A stretch of DNA of 64,000 nt from Dipteris shenzhenensis (lineage: Eukaryota; Polypodiophyta; Polypodiopsida; Gleicheniales). The stretch lies in assembly GCA_047967505.1 (NCBI GenBank), contig CM106540.1. One strand, 5' to 3'. This document shows positions 19,648 through 30,067 of the stretch, piece by piece. The position numbers were made by a program, and so were the translations under genes. The notes under the pieces were generated by a model. The model worked only from the letters and a program-made list of their open reading frames with translations, did not search any database and had not been told where the DNA came from. How positions within the stretch are numbered: position 1 is the stretch's first letter; every line of letters begins with the position of its first letter.

Positions 19648-22418
19648 GGAGAGGGATGGGGGGCTGCGAACAGCTGTCTGCTCGCAGTCGAAGTCGAAGA
19701 AGAATCAGACATATCGGAGTGGAGGCGCTGCCGCTTGTGAGAAGGTTTGGAGGGGGAGACGGGGTCGTCCTGCCCGTTCTTCAACACCTTCAGCAATGGC
19801 GAGAGGCCTCTAGTGCCATGAGCAAATGCTTTCTCGAGCCAGCTCGAGATCTCTGAAGTGGTCATCCCGTAGAAGGTTCGGAGTTTCTGTTGGGACCAAG
19901 CTCTGACATCCTGGGGAAGAGGCCATGCCAGGGGGGGTCTGAGGATCACGATCAATCGGAAACGTTTGGCAGCGCAACGCCACCGCAAGCGCACATCGCC
20001 CTCGGACCACTGAGTCTCGAGGAGCTGCCCACCGGACGGGCCTATCCAGGAGCAAATCTGGGCGTGTGTCTGCTCTCTGAGAGCCTCCCACACCGAGTCG
20101 TCTGTCCAGGTCTCGGTGCCATCGCTGAGGAACGTGAAGGCGAAGCTAGGGCCATCCCTGGGAGCCAAGGCAGCAATCTTCCCATCCGCCCCTTTGCGGA
20201 GCATGAAGATACTAATGTCGAGACAAGCCGGGAAGGTCCCAAGGTCGGCCACATCCAGGTAGTCCCAGGGGCCAGATCTGTAAAAGTCTCGAGGGAGCTC
20301 TCTCTCCTGGAGCTGAGACCCAGCTGAGTCTGCCACTGAGGGGCTAGCGGGAAGGGAAACCTGCTCCACTGGTGGTACAGACTCCGGGTGTCCTGCAATC
20401 GGGGGGGGAGGGGGAGGAGGCTGCGGGATAGGCGACTCGGGCTCCACGGAGGCGACTGGCGGAGAAGGTGGAGGAGGTGGAGCGGAGGTTGCACTCGGCT
20501 GGGAAGGCGACGGTGCAGCTAACTCTGTTGGAGGGGCGAGGGGAGCAAGGGGGGGAGGGGGATGGGGATGCATCTGGAACTGGGGCTGAGGGGGAGGGGG
20601 AGGGGGAGGGGACTGAGGAAAAGGAGGCGGGGGCTGAAACTGCGGGGCGGGCGAAGGGGGGGGAAACTGGGGAGAAGGCGGGGGGGTGGGAGAGAGGAGG
20701 ATATGAGGCTGTGGAGGGCGGGCTGCCGTCGAAGAAGAAGCTCTCCCAGGTCCCTGGGGCATCTGCCTGTCAGGTCTCTGGAGTGCTGCTGCAGGAAGGG
20801 TGACCTCTGCCTCCTTGCCTTTATCCGAAATCTTCTTATTCTTTCCTCTTTTCCTTCGAACCTCGGTCCAACCGCCCACTACCTCTGGCCCAGGCTCCGA
20901 CTGCCTCGGCTCCTCCTGACGTGGCTGTCCGGGGGGGGGAGGTGGGGGCGGAGGGGGCGGGGGCGGGGAGGGTCGAGACGAGCTGGCAAAGCGTGGACAA
21001 GCAGCCGCCAAGTGCCCAAAGCCATGGCACCGCAGGCACTGACCTGGCTGTCCGGTGACTATCATGCTCTGGGTGATACTGCCGGCACCTGTCACGATCT
21101 CGATCACTGCAGGGAGAGTCGCAGGATCCGCCACAGCCACACGGACTCGGGGAGCTCCTGCCGTGGTCACCGCGTCGGCAAAGGTGTCGTGCATAACCCA
21201 GCCAAAATGGGAGCCCAAGTCCCTGACAATCGGCCGCAGCTCAGTAGCAAGCCCTGGAAAAACTAGTGTCACTGGGTGGCGAGGTATACGGAACCGAGTA
21301 TCGAAATCCGCTGCGCTGAAACCACGGTACCACGGGACTATCATGATGATCTTCCCATCCACCGATGTGGGGGAACCGGCAATCAGATTGCTCGCAGCTT
21401 TCTCACTGGAGAGTTTGAGCCAGAAGATGCCCCTTCCCATAAGGGCCACCTCCTCAATATGGCCATCCTCTAGCAAGAGAGTGGACTGGAGCCAGTCCCT
21501 GATGATAGACCTGGAGGGGGAGTGTCCAATGACTCTACCGTAAACAGAGGTACGAGCAAAGTCACTGGCTACCTCCTGAACACGGGATGATTGTTGCTCT
21601 GTCAGGATAACGCGGTAGGCATCTGGAGAGGGAGGGTCCGACTGGGCCTCCGGATCCGGGCTGGGGGCCGCCATACCGCCAAGACTAACTGCAAGCTTCC
21701 GATGAAGAAAAACAGGCTGCCACCCAAGAAGGGGATGAAGCGGCGGTGGAGCCTGGGGGTGAGGCGGGCGAGGCGAAATGAAGGGTCGGAGGGGTCGAAG
21801 CGGATGGCGGGGCGAAGGCTGCGGGATGCGGGGAGTACGGAAGGGGGCGGGAGGGCCGGGGGGGGGGGGGGGGGTGAAGTTGGAATGGCGGGGGTGGAGG
21901 GGTGAAGCGGGGGGGCGGGGGGAGCGGAATGAGGCGGAGGCGGGTGAAGCGAGGGGGTGAAGGAGCAGCGAGGGGGCGGGTTGGAGTGGGGTGGATGGCG
22001 AGGGAGCAGCGAGGGGCGGAATGGAGCGGAGGCGGGGCGAGGGCGAGGCGGGCTGGAGAGAAGGGGGGGGGGGGGGGGGACGAGGCGAGGCGAGGCGGGA
22101 TGGAGCGGAGGGGGCGGTTGGAGCGGCGGCGAGGGGGGGGGTTGGAGCGGGGGCGAGGGGCGGGTTGGAGCGAGGGGGCGGGATGGAGCGGAGGTAAGGG
22201 GGCGGGATGGAGCGAGGGGCGGCTGGAGCGGAGGTGAGGCGAGGGGTAGCGGGGTGCCGGCGGGGGGGGAGGAGAGGGGACGGGGGTCGAGGGCGGACGG
22301 GAGGGGTGGAGGTGGTCGCGGCGAGGGGGGGGGAGCGAGGGGGGAGGTAGGGGCTAACGGCGAGGGGGGGAGGGGAAGCTCGCAGGAGCTTGTCACACGC
22401 CTGAGGCAAGGAGTTCAT
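19644..22418 (-). CDS. LINE-B1 ORF1: Pro-rich N-terminus, DUF4283-like domain, CCHC knuckle, novel C-terminal domain
   Basis: 924 residues, open throughout. Residues 1-240 are an extreme Pro/Ser/Ala-rich low-complexity region. Residues about 265-450 resemble DUF4283, the RNA-binding-like module of plant LINE ORF1 (GRGIFWLKL, IPRHPVTLVFPGL). A zinc knuckle CLRCHGFGHLAAAC lies near residue 460. A second long Pro-rich linker follows. Residues about 700-870 form a folded-looking domain (GPWDYLDVADLGTFPACLD, GPSGGQLLETQWSEGDVRLR) that I do not recognise but which is conserved in LINE-B3. The tail is Ser/Thr-rich and basic (KPSHKRQRLH). It should coat LINE RNA. The length is unusually large for an ORF1 protein. 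Confidence 0.85.
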   Translation of the reverse strand: MNSLPQACDKLLRASPPPLAVSPYLPPRSPPLAATTSTPPVRPRPPSPLLPPRRHPATPRLTSAPAAPRSIPPPYLRSIPPPRSNPPLAPAPTPPLAAAPTAPSAPSRLASPRPPPPPPSLQPASPSPRLRSIPPLAAPSPSTPLQPAPSLLLHPLASPASASFRSPRPPASPLHPRHSNFTPPPPPGPPAPFRTPRIPQPSPRHPLRPLRPFISPRPPHPQAPPPLHPLLGWQPVFLHRKLAVSLGGMAAPSPDPEAQSDPPSPDAYRVILTEQQSSRVQEVASDFARTSVYGRVIGHSPSRSIIRDWLQSTLLLEDGHIEEVALMGRGIFWLKLSSEKAASNLIAGSPTSVDGKIIMIVPWYRGFSAADFDTRFRIPRHPVTLVFPGLATELRPIVRDLGSHFGWVMHDTFADAVTTAGAPRVRVAVADPATLPAVIEIVTGAGSITQSMIVTGQPGQCLRCHGFGHLAAACPRFASSSRPSPPPPPPPPPPPPGQPRQEEPRQSEPGPEVVGGWTEVRRKRGKNKKISDKGKEAEVTLPAAALQRPDRQMPQGPGRASSSTAARPPQPHILLSPTPPPSPQFPPPSPAPQFQPPPPFPQSPPPPPPPQPQFQMHPHPPPPLAPLAPPTELAAPSPSQPSATSAPPPPPSPPVASVEPESPIPQPPPPPPPIAGHPESVPPVEQVSLPASPSVADSAGSQLQERELPRDFYRSGPWDYLDVADLGTFPACLDISIFMLRKGADGKIAALAPRDGPSFAFTFLSDGTETWTDDSVWEALREQTHAQICSWIGPSGGQLLETQWSEGDVRLRWRCAAKRFRLIVILRPPLAWPLPQDVRAWSQQKLRTFYGMTTSEISSWLEKAFAHGTRGLSPLLKVLKNGQDDPVSPSKPSHKRQRLHSDMSDSSSTSTASRQLFAAPHPSP

Positions 22419-22434
22419 TCTCTTCTCCTTCCTT
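22419..22434. repeat. Target-site duplication (right) of LINE-B1
   Basis: Exact copy of 16296-16311, adjoining the ORF1 start codon of LINE-B1. Confidence 0.92.
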
Positions 22435-23682
22435 CAGTCAGCTACATCTTTCTATGACCTACGGACGATGTGACGCTTCTATACGGATCTAGAAGCAGAA
22501 TCACAGCTTTGTATCTTCAGCAAAGTTGTAGAGGACCTTGCGTACTACAAATTTCGTTTTTACATCATTGCAATCCGAGTTCTTTGTGAAAAGTTACAGC
22601 CCTTGCAAGAAGTGACGAAATTTATTTCTGCGCGCGAATTTTGTTTTGGAGCTCAATGATTTGACAGCCCAAGCATGATGCAGCCAGCTCAACGTGGAGC
22701 TGTCCATCCTCTTCATCGTTGACCTCTACTCCAGCCCGCCATTTGCTCCTTCTGCCCAACATTCTATTGGAGCTGCTCCGAGCTTGATGTGAGCTCCAAA
22801 CACTTTCGGACTTCTCTGATTACTGCCCAATTGTCCTTGGTACCTGAGCTCCACTTTTGACCGACTCTCCGAGTGCTTGTGACACCTCCGGCCTCTACTT
22901 TGACATCGGTGACTCTCCCTTAGCCATTTTGAGAGTCAATATGTGAGTGCTCCATCTAGCTATCCCATGGACTTCACCGACACATCTTTTGGGGCATTCC
23001 TGCCTACCGCTTCTTCGACATCGTCATCGTCTCGCAGGGATGTGCACACGTGTACAGTGGCTACTTGGAGGACATCTCTTATCATAAGAGATCTATTTTT
23101 TTTATTCCTACAGCTTGATGTATTTTGGGGTCCTCTGCCCTGGGTAGTCCCCCTAAAATGATATGTATTGAGTGTTTGGTTTTCATTGAGCCTAAAGGTC
23201 CTCTGCCTTGGATAGTCCTCCTAAAAAGATGTATTGGTTTTTCTATTTTGGTGTGTGGCTTCCTAATATGTCATGTTATAAAGCCAAGGGGGGATGTACT
23301 GTGGAAGCCATGTATTGGCTTTGATAGGTTTAGAGGGGGATGTATTGTGGGAGCCATGTATTGGCTTTAATAGGTCTTGTTATCAAGCCTAGCCGAGTTC
23401 CAGGATGTTAGTGTATTCCTAGACCTATGAGCTGGTAATGTAGTCATGCTATAACGTGAGCCTCTGAGCATGTTGAGTCTCATGCCATGAGAGTGCTTGG
23501 ATCAACCTCTGAATTCGCTCAGACTTTAGCCTCTGAGTTACATAGGGTGCACAGTTTGATGACCGTCATTGTCATGTTCTGTTCTTGGTTCCATTCCAAT
23601 ATTCCCTCACCTTAGCCCATTATTGTCATGTTCTGTTCTTGGTTCCATTCCAGTATTCTCTCATCTTGCCTTCATGGGGGGG
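22435..23682 (+). other. Non-coding interior of Copia-2
   Basis: No gag or pol motif in any frame. Two near-repeats contain GGTCCTCTGCC and TAGTCC followed by CCTAAAA and TGTATTGG (about 23128-23240). Two copies of a 45-base block with TTGTCATGTTCTGTTCTTGG lie at about 23568-23660. A polypurine tract ATGGGGGGG (23674-23682) adjoins the 3' LTR. The last 400 bases recur in inverted orientation in Copia-3 at 47034-47405. Confidence 0.7.
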
Positions 23683-24013
23683 TGTTGGAATATGAAGCCA
23701 AATTCAGTCTAAAATGAGTGTTCTAGGTGTGGTTTTATAGTCTAGTGAGTCCTAGACATGCCACGTGTCATATTGGGAGATATTCCATAGACATTGTGAC
23801 TTTCTAGAGTCTAGTGGCACACTATATAGTGTTGTACTTGTCTATTGTCTATTACATTAGTCAACATCAAGCTATCTACATGTGAGTATTTTGGTTATCA
23901 TTGCCTAGCACTTGTTCTTTCATTTCCTTTCCATTTTGCCTTTCCATTATGCTTTCCATATTTCCATTCCGTTCCTAGTTAGCTTGGCATTCTCCTACCG
24001 CCATGTCTCTTCA
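23683..24013 (+). repeat. 3' LTR of Copia-2
   Basis: 331 bp, TG...CA ends, followed at once by the CTCTC target duplication (24014-24018). Confidence 0.93.
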
Positions 24014-27000
24014 CTCTCCTGGTAGTAGCTGCTCTGGAGGATCCCTACATGCTCGCCCAAATGGCCATCAGAGTGTGTACTGAGTCAGTCCAAATAGTGG
24101 CCATAGTCTGGGAAGGGTGAATCTGGATACCCTCCATCACCTCTGTACACCTGGCTCTCCAAATATGCCAAGCTGTAATGCTAGCTAAAATCTCCCAAGA
24201 CATGTCTACTGAGGCATGAGTAGCTCTGAAAGGAGTGAGGAGAACATCTTGGAGGGAGTAAGACTCCATTGAATGTCGCCGTACAATGAAAGCTGGATCT
24301 GGATCATGTCCCTCGAAAACCACCTGTGGACCAGTAAGAGATAACCAAGCCACTGAACCCCAGGTCATATAGAAAGGTGCTATATGAAAGATGCTGAAAA
24401 TCCTAGCAACATCTTTCCAGATCGTCCTCTCCTGTCTGCACTCCCAAAGGCAATGTTGTACTGACTCAACAGCCATGTGCCAACGAGGACAAGTAGGGTC
24501 AGCCCCAAACCTGGATCTCCACAGGTTCACTGCAATCCCTCCATATATAGAAAGCCAAAAGAAAAGAGTGATCTTTCTATTCCTGAGGGATTCCCAGAGC
24601 CTACGCCAAAAGTTCTTCCGCACAGCTGTGGAAATCTGAAAACTATCCCAATGTGACACTCTGGAGGGCCTCCAACCTCTACTGCTGAGCTGAAACCTCC
24701 AGGCATTTCTAACTGTATAGCGAAAGAAGGGAAATCTCTTCTCTCGGTGCCCCTCATCAATCCATTCCCACTCCCTTGGGTCCCACTGCAAGAACCTAAT
24801 AGGGGGACCACCATACAGCCAGAGTCTACAAGACCCCAGCGCAAGAAGAATAGGATCAGGGTCAAGATACCACTGTGAATCCCTGCCCCACTCCATGGAT
24901 CCTACAATCTTGACAGGCTGAAATGCAACCTCCAAAAGAATATCATCAGAAGATCTGATAAGTCTGCCTCCCAACTGAACATCAAAGACAAGGGTATCCT
25001 CATGTGCATCCTGCAATGCAATGACCTGTAACGGAATGCCCGTCCATGAGAACGCTCCCCACCAAGTGGACTCTGTAAGCGGCATGTCATCTGTGTCAAT
25101 CCACTCTGGCGGAATGGCTCCCTGTATGTTGTATCCTGAGTGCACTCCCTCTTAGGTGGCCAATTGCTAAAAGTCTCTGATCCTCTAGAAGTCTCATAAA
25201 GGCCTGCCAAGCGCCTACAGTAGAGGTCCCCTCTCCCATCTAGACCACTGCATATAATGTGACACTCCAAGTGGCCTGCCATGATGATCCAAAATCGAGT
25301 CATTCCACATGACTGGCTGCCTTTGAATCTCTTCACGAGAAGTGGGTGGAACTCTGCGAAGTGTGTTTCTGAAACAGCCCCAAGCCTTCAGAATAGCAGC
25401 CATGAGAGGGGAAGGGGGGGATTTGAGATGGGCTGAAGTAAAGATCCATCTACTGCTAATCCAATGCTGTCCTGAATGAATTTAGTGTCTGTGGAGTGGC
25501 ATCCAAAAATACAGCGGTGTCATCTGCCAACTCACTATCTAAGAGCTCATCCTCCTGCCTCACAGGAAATCTGAGCCCTACGATTCCAGCTTGAGCTCTA
25601 ATGTAATAGCTCATAGCCTCAGCCACAAAAAGGAATAAAAAGGGGACTAGGGGACAACCTTGACGGATTGATCTGGTAATCTCAAACCTGTCTCCCGTGA
25701 CTCCACCAATAAGAACCTGGCTGTGGGCTGATCTGTAGAGGGTTGACACCCCTCTGATCCATGCATCTGAGAAGCCAAAGCGAGTAAGTGTGCCCTCCAG
25801 AAAGCCCCTGTCTACCCTGTCATAAGCTTTCTCAAAGTCCAAGAGTAGAATGGCCAGTCTGTGGCCATGATGCATGGCCCACTCCGAAGCCTCCCAAAAT
25901 GAGAAGATGTTATCAAAGATGCTCCTGCCATGCACAAAACTTGTCTGCGTATCATGGATAAGATCATGGATAAGATCTGGTAGAAAGGGCTGCAGATGAA
26001 GGCTAATAGCTTTATAGCTAGGATTTTGTACAAGGTACCCAGCAAGGTAATCGGTCTCCACTGAGACACTAAATTCTTGCAACCCCCTTTCGGAATCAAA
26101 TGAATGAGGCCCTCCGTAAGTGAGCCTGGCATCTCACCCGAGTCCCATACACCTTGCAGGGCTGAGGTAATATGATCCCCAATCTGATCCCAAAAAGTAA
26201 TAAAAAATAAGGGGGTAAGTCCATCTGAACCAAGACACTTGCCCCTGTGAAGGGCAGAGAGAGCAGTCCTGAACTCTACATTGGTGAAGGATGCATCAAG
26301 TGAAACAGTCATATCCCCTGTCACCAACCCAGGTAAGTGTCGCCAAATACCCACTCTAGCATCATCTGTGGCCAGAGTGTCTGGATCTGCTGTAAGAAGG
26401 GAGGCATAGAAATCGGTGGCAACCTCCAAGACGGCCTCTGGATGTCTGAAGAACTCCGCCTGTGTCAACAAGTTGTGAGACGCTCTCCCTACTATGTCTG
26501 GGGCCAAGAGTAGAGAAGAACTGCTTGTTGACCCTACCTCCCTTCTGTGTCCAAAATGACTCCCTGGCATGAAAGGCATATTCTGCTCTCTGATCTAAAA
26601 GTGACTGCTGTTGAGCCCTTGCTGTAGCAAGGCGCTCCTAAATCCAAGCATCGGTAGGCCTCTTCTACTCCTCCCTCTGGAGGGCAGCCAATTGCTGGCG
26701 GATACCTATCTTACGCCTGAGGATCTCACCCCTTCTGATACGAGCAACTGAACGATAAAAATCACTGATATAAAGGAGGGTTGCGGCTAAGTCTGAAGAA
26801 GAAAGCTGCCCATCCTGCAAATGAGATACCCAGGTCCTCAACATTGTCTCTGTAAGGCTCTCCTCTGCATAAAAAGAATGTGGAATCCTAATACTGGTAG
26901 ATCGGCGCCTCACATGGGGATCTGAGACCATCAAAACCACTGGAAAATGATCCGAAGTGGACACCATAGCTGCAATGCAAACAATACCACCTCTATCAAG

Positions 27001-27463
27001 AACCCAATCATCCACATTAAAATCCGTGCATGTATAGGCATCTGCAATCTCCTGTTTGACCAAGAAAACAAGAGAGAATGTGACTGAGTGTGAAAAGCAT
27101 CATCATGCCAAGCATCCCTGCCACTGTACTGAAAAAGGAAGGCATCCCACGTTGCTCTCTCTAGGGAGTGAAGGCCACCTTCCCTACCACCCCTTTTGTC
27201 TGAGGGCATTTCAACCATATTGAAATCGCCCCCTATAATCCAAGCATTTGCAATATGTGACCAAGAGAGCAATTCCTTCCAAAAAAGAACACGATCCCCT
27301 CTAGAATTGGGTGCATAAAGGTTTAAGAGACCAACCTTATGCCCATCAATCAAAAGTATAATCCACTGAGCTCTGGAAGGGACTATGATCCCGTGTCCAA
27401 TCACCAAGGGGAGTATAGAAGAAGAAACGGAAATGCAAGTACCTCCCCTGGTGCCCAAGGCGG
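24014..27463 (-). mobile_element. LINE-A copy 3, main body (5' part of the copy starting at 15593)
   Basis: Longest LINE-A copy: zf-RVT, RT and most of the endonuclease, in that order with rising coordinate. It is cut at 27463 by the 3' LTR of Copia-1b, so the first part of the endonuclease and any ORF1 are missing. Confidence 0.9.
24045..27463 (-). pseudogene. LINE-A ORF2: endonuclease, RT and zf-RVT with several frameshifts
   Basis: The endonuclease part (26931-27463) shows TRGGTCISVS, LLNLYAPNSRGD and IIGGDFNMVE. RT (25456-26579) shows LIHLIPKGG, QWRPITLLGT, LLDFEKAYDRVD and IRQGCPLVPFLF. Its catalytic box reads ELADDTAVF, with Leu where LINE-B has Tyr. A 12-base direct duplication gives DLIHDLIHDTQT in place of DLIHDTQT. 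The C-terminal part (24045-25145) has GADPTCPRW and HCLWEC, so one zinc ligand is also altered. Frames change at least near 27063, 26600, 26050 and 25300. It is a pseudogene of an L1-like ORF2, distinct from LINE-B at the sequence level but with the same domain order. Confidence 0.85.
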
Positions 27464-27647
27464 TGTAGGAACAAAGTGGAGACAGGTTGAGAACACAAGT
27501 GAGCAAGAGTGCACGCACAAGAAAGCTCCAATAGAAATGTTCAAATGAAACAATACAAGTACTTGGTATATATAGTACCCAAGTACTACTGGTCAACCAT
27601 AGGGTTGACTTTATGCCTACAACACCATATCTTTGTAATCTCTTATA
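27464..27647 (-). repeat. 3' LTR of Copia-1b
   Basis: 184 bp, nearly identical to 5757-5940; its outer start has decayed from CTTACA to CTTATA. Confidence 0.88.
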
Positions 27648-27835
27648 AATCCCCCCTCAAAGATATGGCTGAAAGTACCTTGGAAACATCTTAGGTGTAC
27701 CCTGCAGTACCTAAAGTACTATGGTTGCACAAATTCATCCAGATGGATATGCAACCTATGGGAGTACGTCATTGTGAATCACTTCACAACCCCCCTTGAC
27801 ATTGTGAGAATGTCTTTGATCCCCAAGCCTCGATG

Positions 27836-28831
27836 TCATAAGAAAAGATCTGCTGACAAGGCTTTGGTGAAGATATCCGCCACATTGTTCTCAGATGGAC
27901 AATAGATGAGATCAATGAAGCCATCATAAATACAATCCCGTACATAATGATAATGATTTTCAATGCGTTTCATGCGAGCATGAAAGACAGGATTGTTGGC
28001 TATAGTAATGCAACTCTGGCTGTCACAGAAGATAGAGTTTGCTTTGCCATCCTGTGCATGATGCAAGTCATGCAAAAGCTTCCTTAACCACATTAACTCC
28101 GTAGTGTCTGAATTTGCAGCTTTGTACTCTGCTTCACTAGAGGAAAGAGAGACTCGCTCTTGCTTCTTACTGAGCCATGAGATACAGACTAAACCCAATG
28201 AGAAGCAATAGCCAGTAGTGGACCGTCTGTCGTCAATGTCCCCTGACCAATCTGAGTCGGTGAAACCACTCAGCTCTAGATCACAATCTGAAGCATAATG
28301 CAAGCCAAGAGAGAGAGTGCCATGGACATATCTGATTTTTTGCTACATTCCAATGTGTGATCGTGGGATAATGCATGAATTGGCTCAAAAGCCCTGTGGC
28401 GTAGGCAATATCAGGCTGTGTGGAGCATAGATATATCAAACTGCCAACCAACTGCCTGTACAAAGTGCCATCAAACTTTTCAGCAGTATCATGCTTACTC
28501 AGCTTGAGTCCCTTTTCCAATGGAGTAGCCACAGGCTTACAGTTCTCCATTTTAAATTTCTGCAACAACCCCTTCGAATACTTTGTCTGTGACATAGAAA
28601 TCCCATCATGGGTCTGCCAAAACTCAATGCCAAGACAATAGTGCAATAGGCCCAAATCTGTCATGTCAAAGTTGTAACATAAAGCGGACTGCACTCCTGT
28701 GATTTGCTGCAAATCACTGCCAAAGAGTATGATGTCATCCACATATAGTACCAACATGACCAATTCTGATTTTTGCTGCATTTGCTGCAAATCACTACCA
28801 GTGAGTATGATGTCATCCACATATAGTACCA
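27836..28831 (-). pseudogene. Copia-1b RT C-terminal part and RNase H
   Basis: RNase H (27836-28303) is intact in its motifs: FTDSDWSGD, SSSEAEY and FCDSQS supply the acidic residues. RT upstream has LGLLHYCLGIEFW and SLIYLCSTQPDIAYA, then a frame change near 28300. The YVDD box is present twice because of a 78-base in-frame tandem duplication (28703-28780, repeated from 28781). The rest of the RT lies past the gypsy insertion. Confidence 0.88.
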
Positions 28832-29985
28832 TGTTGTACTCAAAGTCTTCGGGACTCCCACCAAGAGTCACACTTGGGTCACATCATGGTCACCTCAGTA
28901 ACATGCCAAGTTGTTAGACCTTGGTCATACCTAGTCACATTGCATTCACATATGTTCACATCTTGGTCACTCTGGAACAAACATGGACATGACTTGGCAT
29001 GACTTGGACATGACTTGACCTGGACATGACTTGCGTATGACGGAAGCAATACATGACTCAAGAGTGCCAAACCTCAACCTCGACCCACCATGGTCAAAGT
29101 TGATCAGAGGGAAGTACTGGCGCAATGGTACACGGGATATACCTGTTGGTGCACATGGGAAGCAGTCCAGCAGAGTGCACAAGCGCACAGGTGGTACTCG
29201 TTGGTGCATAGGGGAAGCAATCCAACAGTTAAGAGGTATAGGAGGTGCACTTACCCTCACAACCAACTAGTGTCAGGAGCGCATGGAATAGACAGGAGAA
29301 CACATGGAGCACGGGATTTACTGACCCATAACAGGCTGGAGTGTTGCGGAAGCCATCAAGGGCAGAGCGGCCCACAAACGGTGGAATGGCTAAGGATGGC
29401 TAAGGATGCAAGAAGACATCCAATAGGAAGAAGGAAAGGAGATTGGCAGCGGGGGTTGGAGCAGAGGAGGAGAAGATGAAGAGGGGGAAAGGGGAAAGGG
29501 GGGAAGGACATTCTGGCAGGGGCGGGAGGCGTGAGTGAAGGAGTGAGAGGCTAGAGTCAAGAGCTCGCCTCGTGTGTATCTTCTCCAGGTGTATCAGTCA
29601 TCTTGCTTTCTAATGAATTATGCTACTCCCCATCTCTGCTCGCTACTCTAAAATCTCTTTCCGTGGTGTTCTCCTCTCCTCCTCTTCCTTCACCTGGTAC
29701 AACAGACCTATGTCATGTGGTTGAAGTTCTTTGCCGTTCATGTCGAGGGTTGGCTTTTATGTTGTTCCGCTTTGGTCTTCTTCTTGCTCACATCACTTCA
29801 GCACTTGTACCGCTTGCACATAGTTGACACCATCTATCGCTTGCACATAGTTGACACCATCGACTAGCACTCGCCTACGTACCATCAGTGACACTTATGG
29901 CATGTCTTACTCGCTTCTCGCACCAGTGGCCCTAGGCCTTCGGTAATACTTCCGGAAGTGTTAGGAACCCCCCCCCCCTCAGACA
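28832..29985 (+). repeat. 5' LTR of OTA-gypsy
   Basis: 1154 bp. It includes short internal repeats of CATGACTTGG-type words (28980-29035) whose copy number differs from the 3' LTR, which explains most of the length difference. TG...CA ends. Confidence 0.93.
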
Positions 29986-29990
29986 GTTTA

Positions 29991-30008
29991 TGGCGATCAC
30001 GGTGGGAC
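29991..30008 (+). other. Probable primer-binding site of OTA-gypsy
   Basis: TGGCGATCACGGTGGGAC starts five bases after the LTR end. TGG at the start fits a tRNA CCA end; I cannot assign the tRNA from memory. Confidence 0.6.
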
Positions 30009-30067
30009 ACTGCTAGTGTTGAGTAGCATGAGTGAAGTGGTGATCTAGGGTCCTAGAGAGAGGTCTT

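Larger units (their letters stand above)
16312..22418 (-). mobile_element. LINE-B1, nearly full-length L1-like element in Copia-2
   Basis: About 6.1 kb on the minus strand, bounded by a perfect 16-bp target duplication and ending in poly(T) at 16312-16319. ORF1 and ORF2 are both open over their whole length and overlap by four bases. The 5' end of the inserted sequence is the ORF1 ATG itself, so no 5' UTR is present. ORF2 lacks the catalytic part of RT through an in-frame deletion. The 3' stem-loops are intact (16362-16413). Confidence 0.93.
15796..24013 (+). mobile_element. Copia-2: non-autonomous copia-type LTR element interrupted by LINE-B1
   Basis: LTRs of 339 bp (15796-16134) and 331 bp (23683-24013) begin TGTTGGAATATGAAG and end CTCTTCA. 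A TGGTATCAGAGCC primer site follows the first, and a G-rich polypurine tract precedes the second. The 5-bp target duplication CTCTC flanks both sides. After removing LINE-B1 only about 1.4 kb of interior remains, with no gag, protease, integrase or RT. It must therefore have moved with proteins from a related element. Copia-3 shares its LTR start and 3' interior. Confidence 0.93.
27464..28831 (-). mobile_element. Copia-1b (3' part; continues at 45061-45192)
   Basis: Minus-strand copia element of the same family as Copia-1a. It holds the 3' LTR (27464-27647), a polypurine tract (27649-27658), RNase H and part of RT. OTA-gypsy inserted in its RT, duplicating TACCA. The RT continues beyond the gypsy element and ends at about 45192. 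The 5' LTR, gag and integrase are not present here. Confidence 0.88.

Noticed and set aside
21602-22396. 264-residue Pro-rich open frame overlapping LINE-B1 ORF1 in another frame
   Set aside because: The DNA is C-rich low complexity on this strand, which leaves all frames short of stops; ORF1 itself explains the region.
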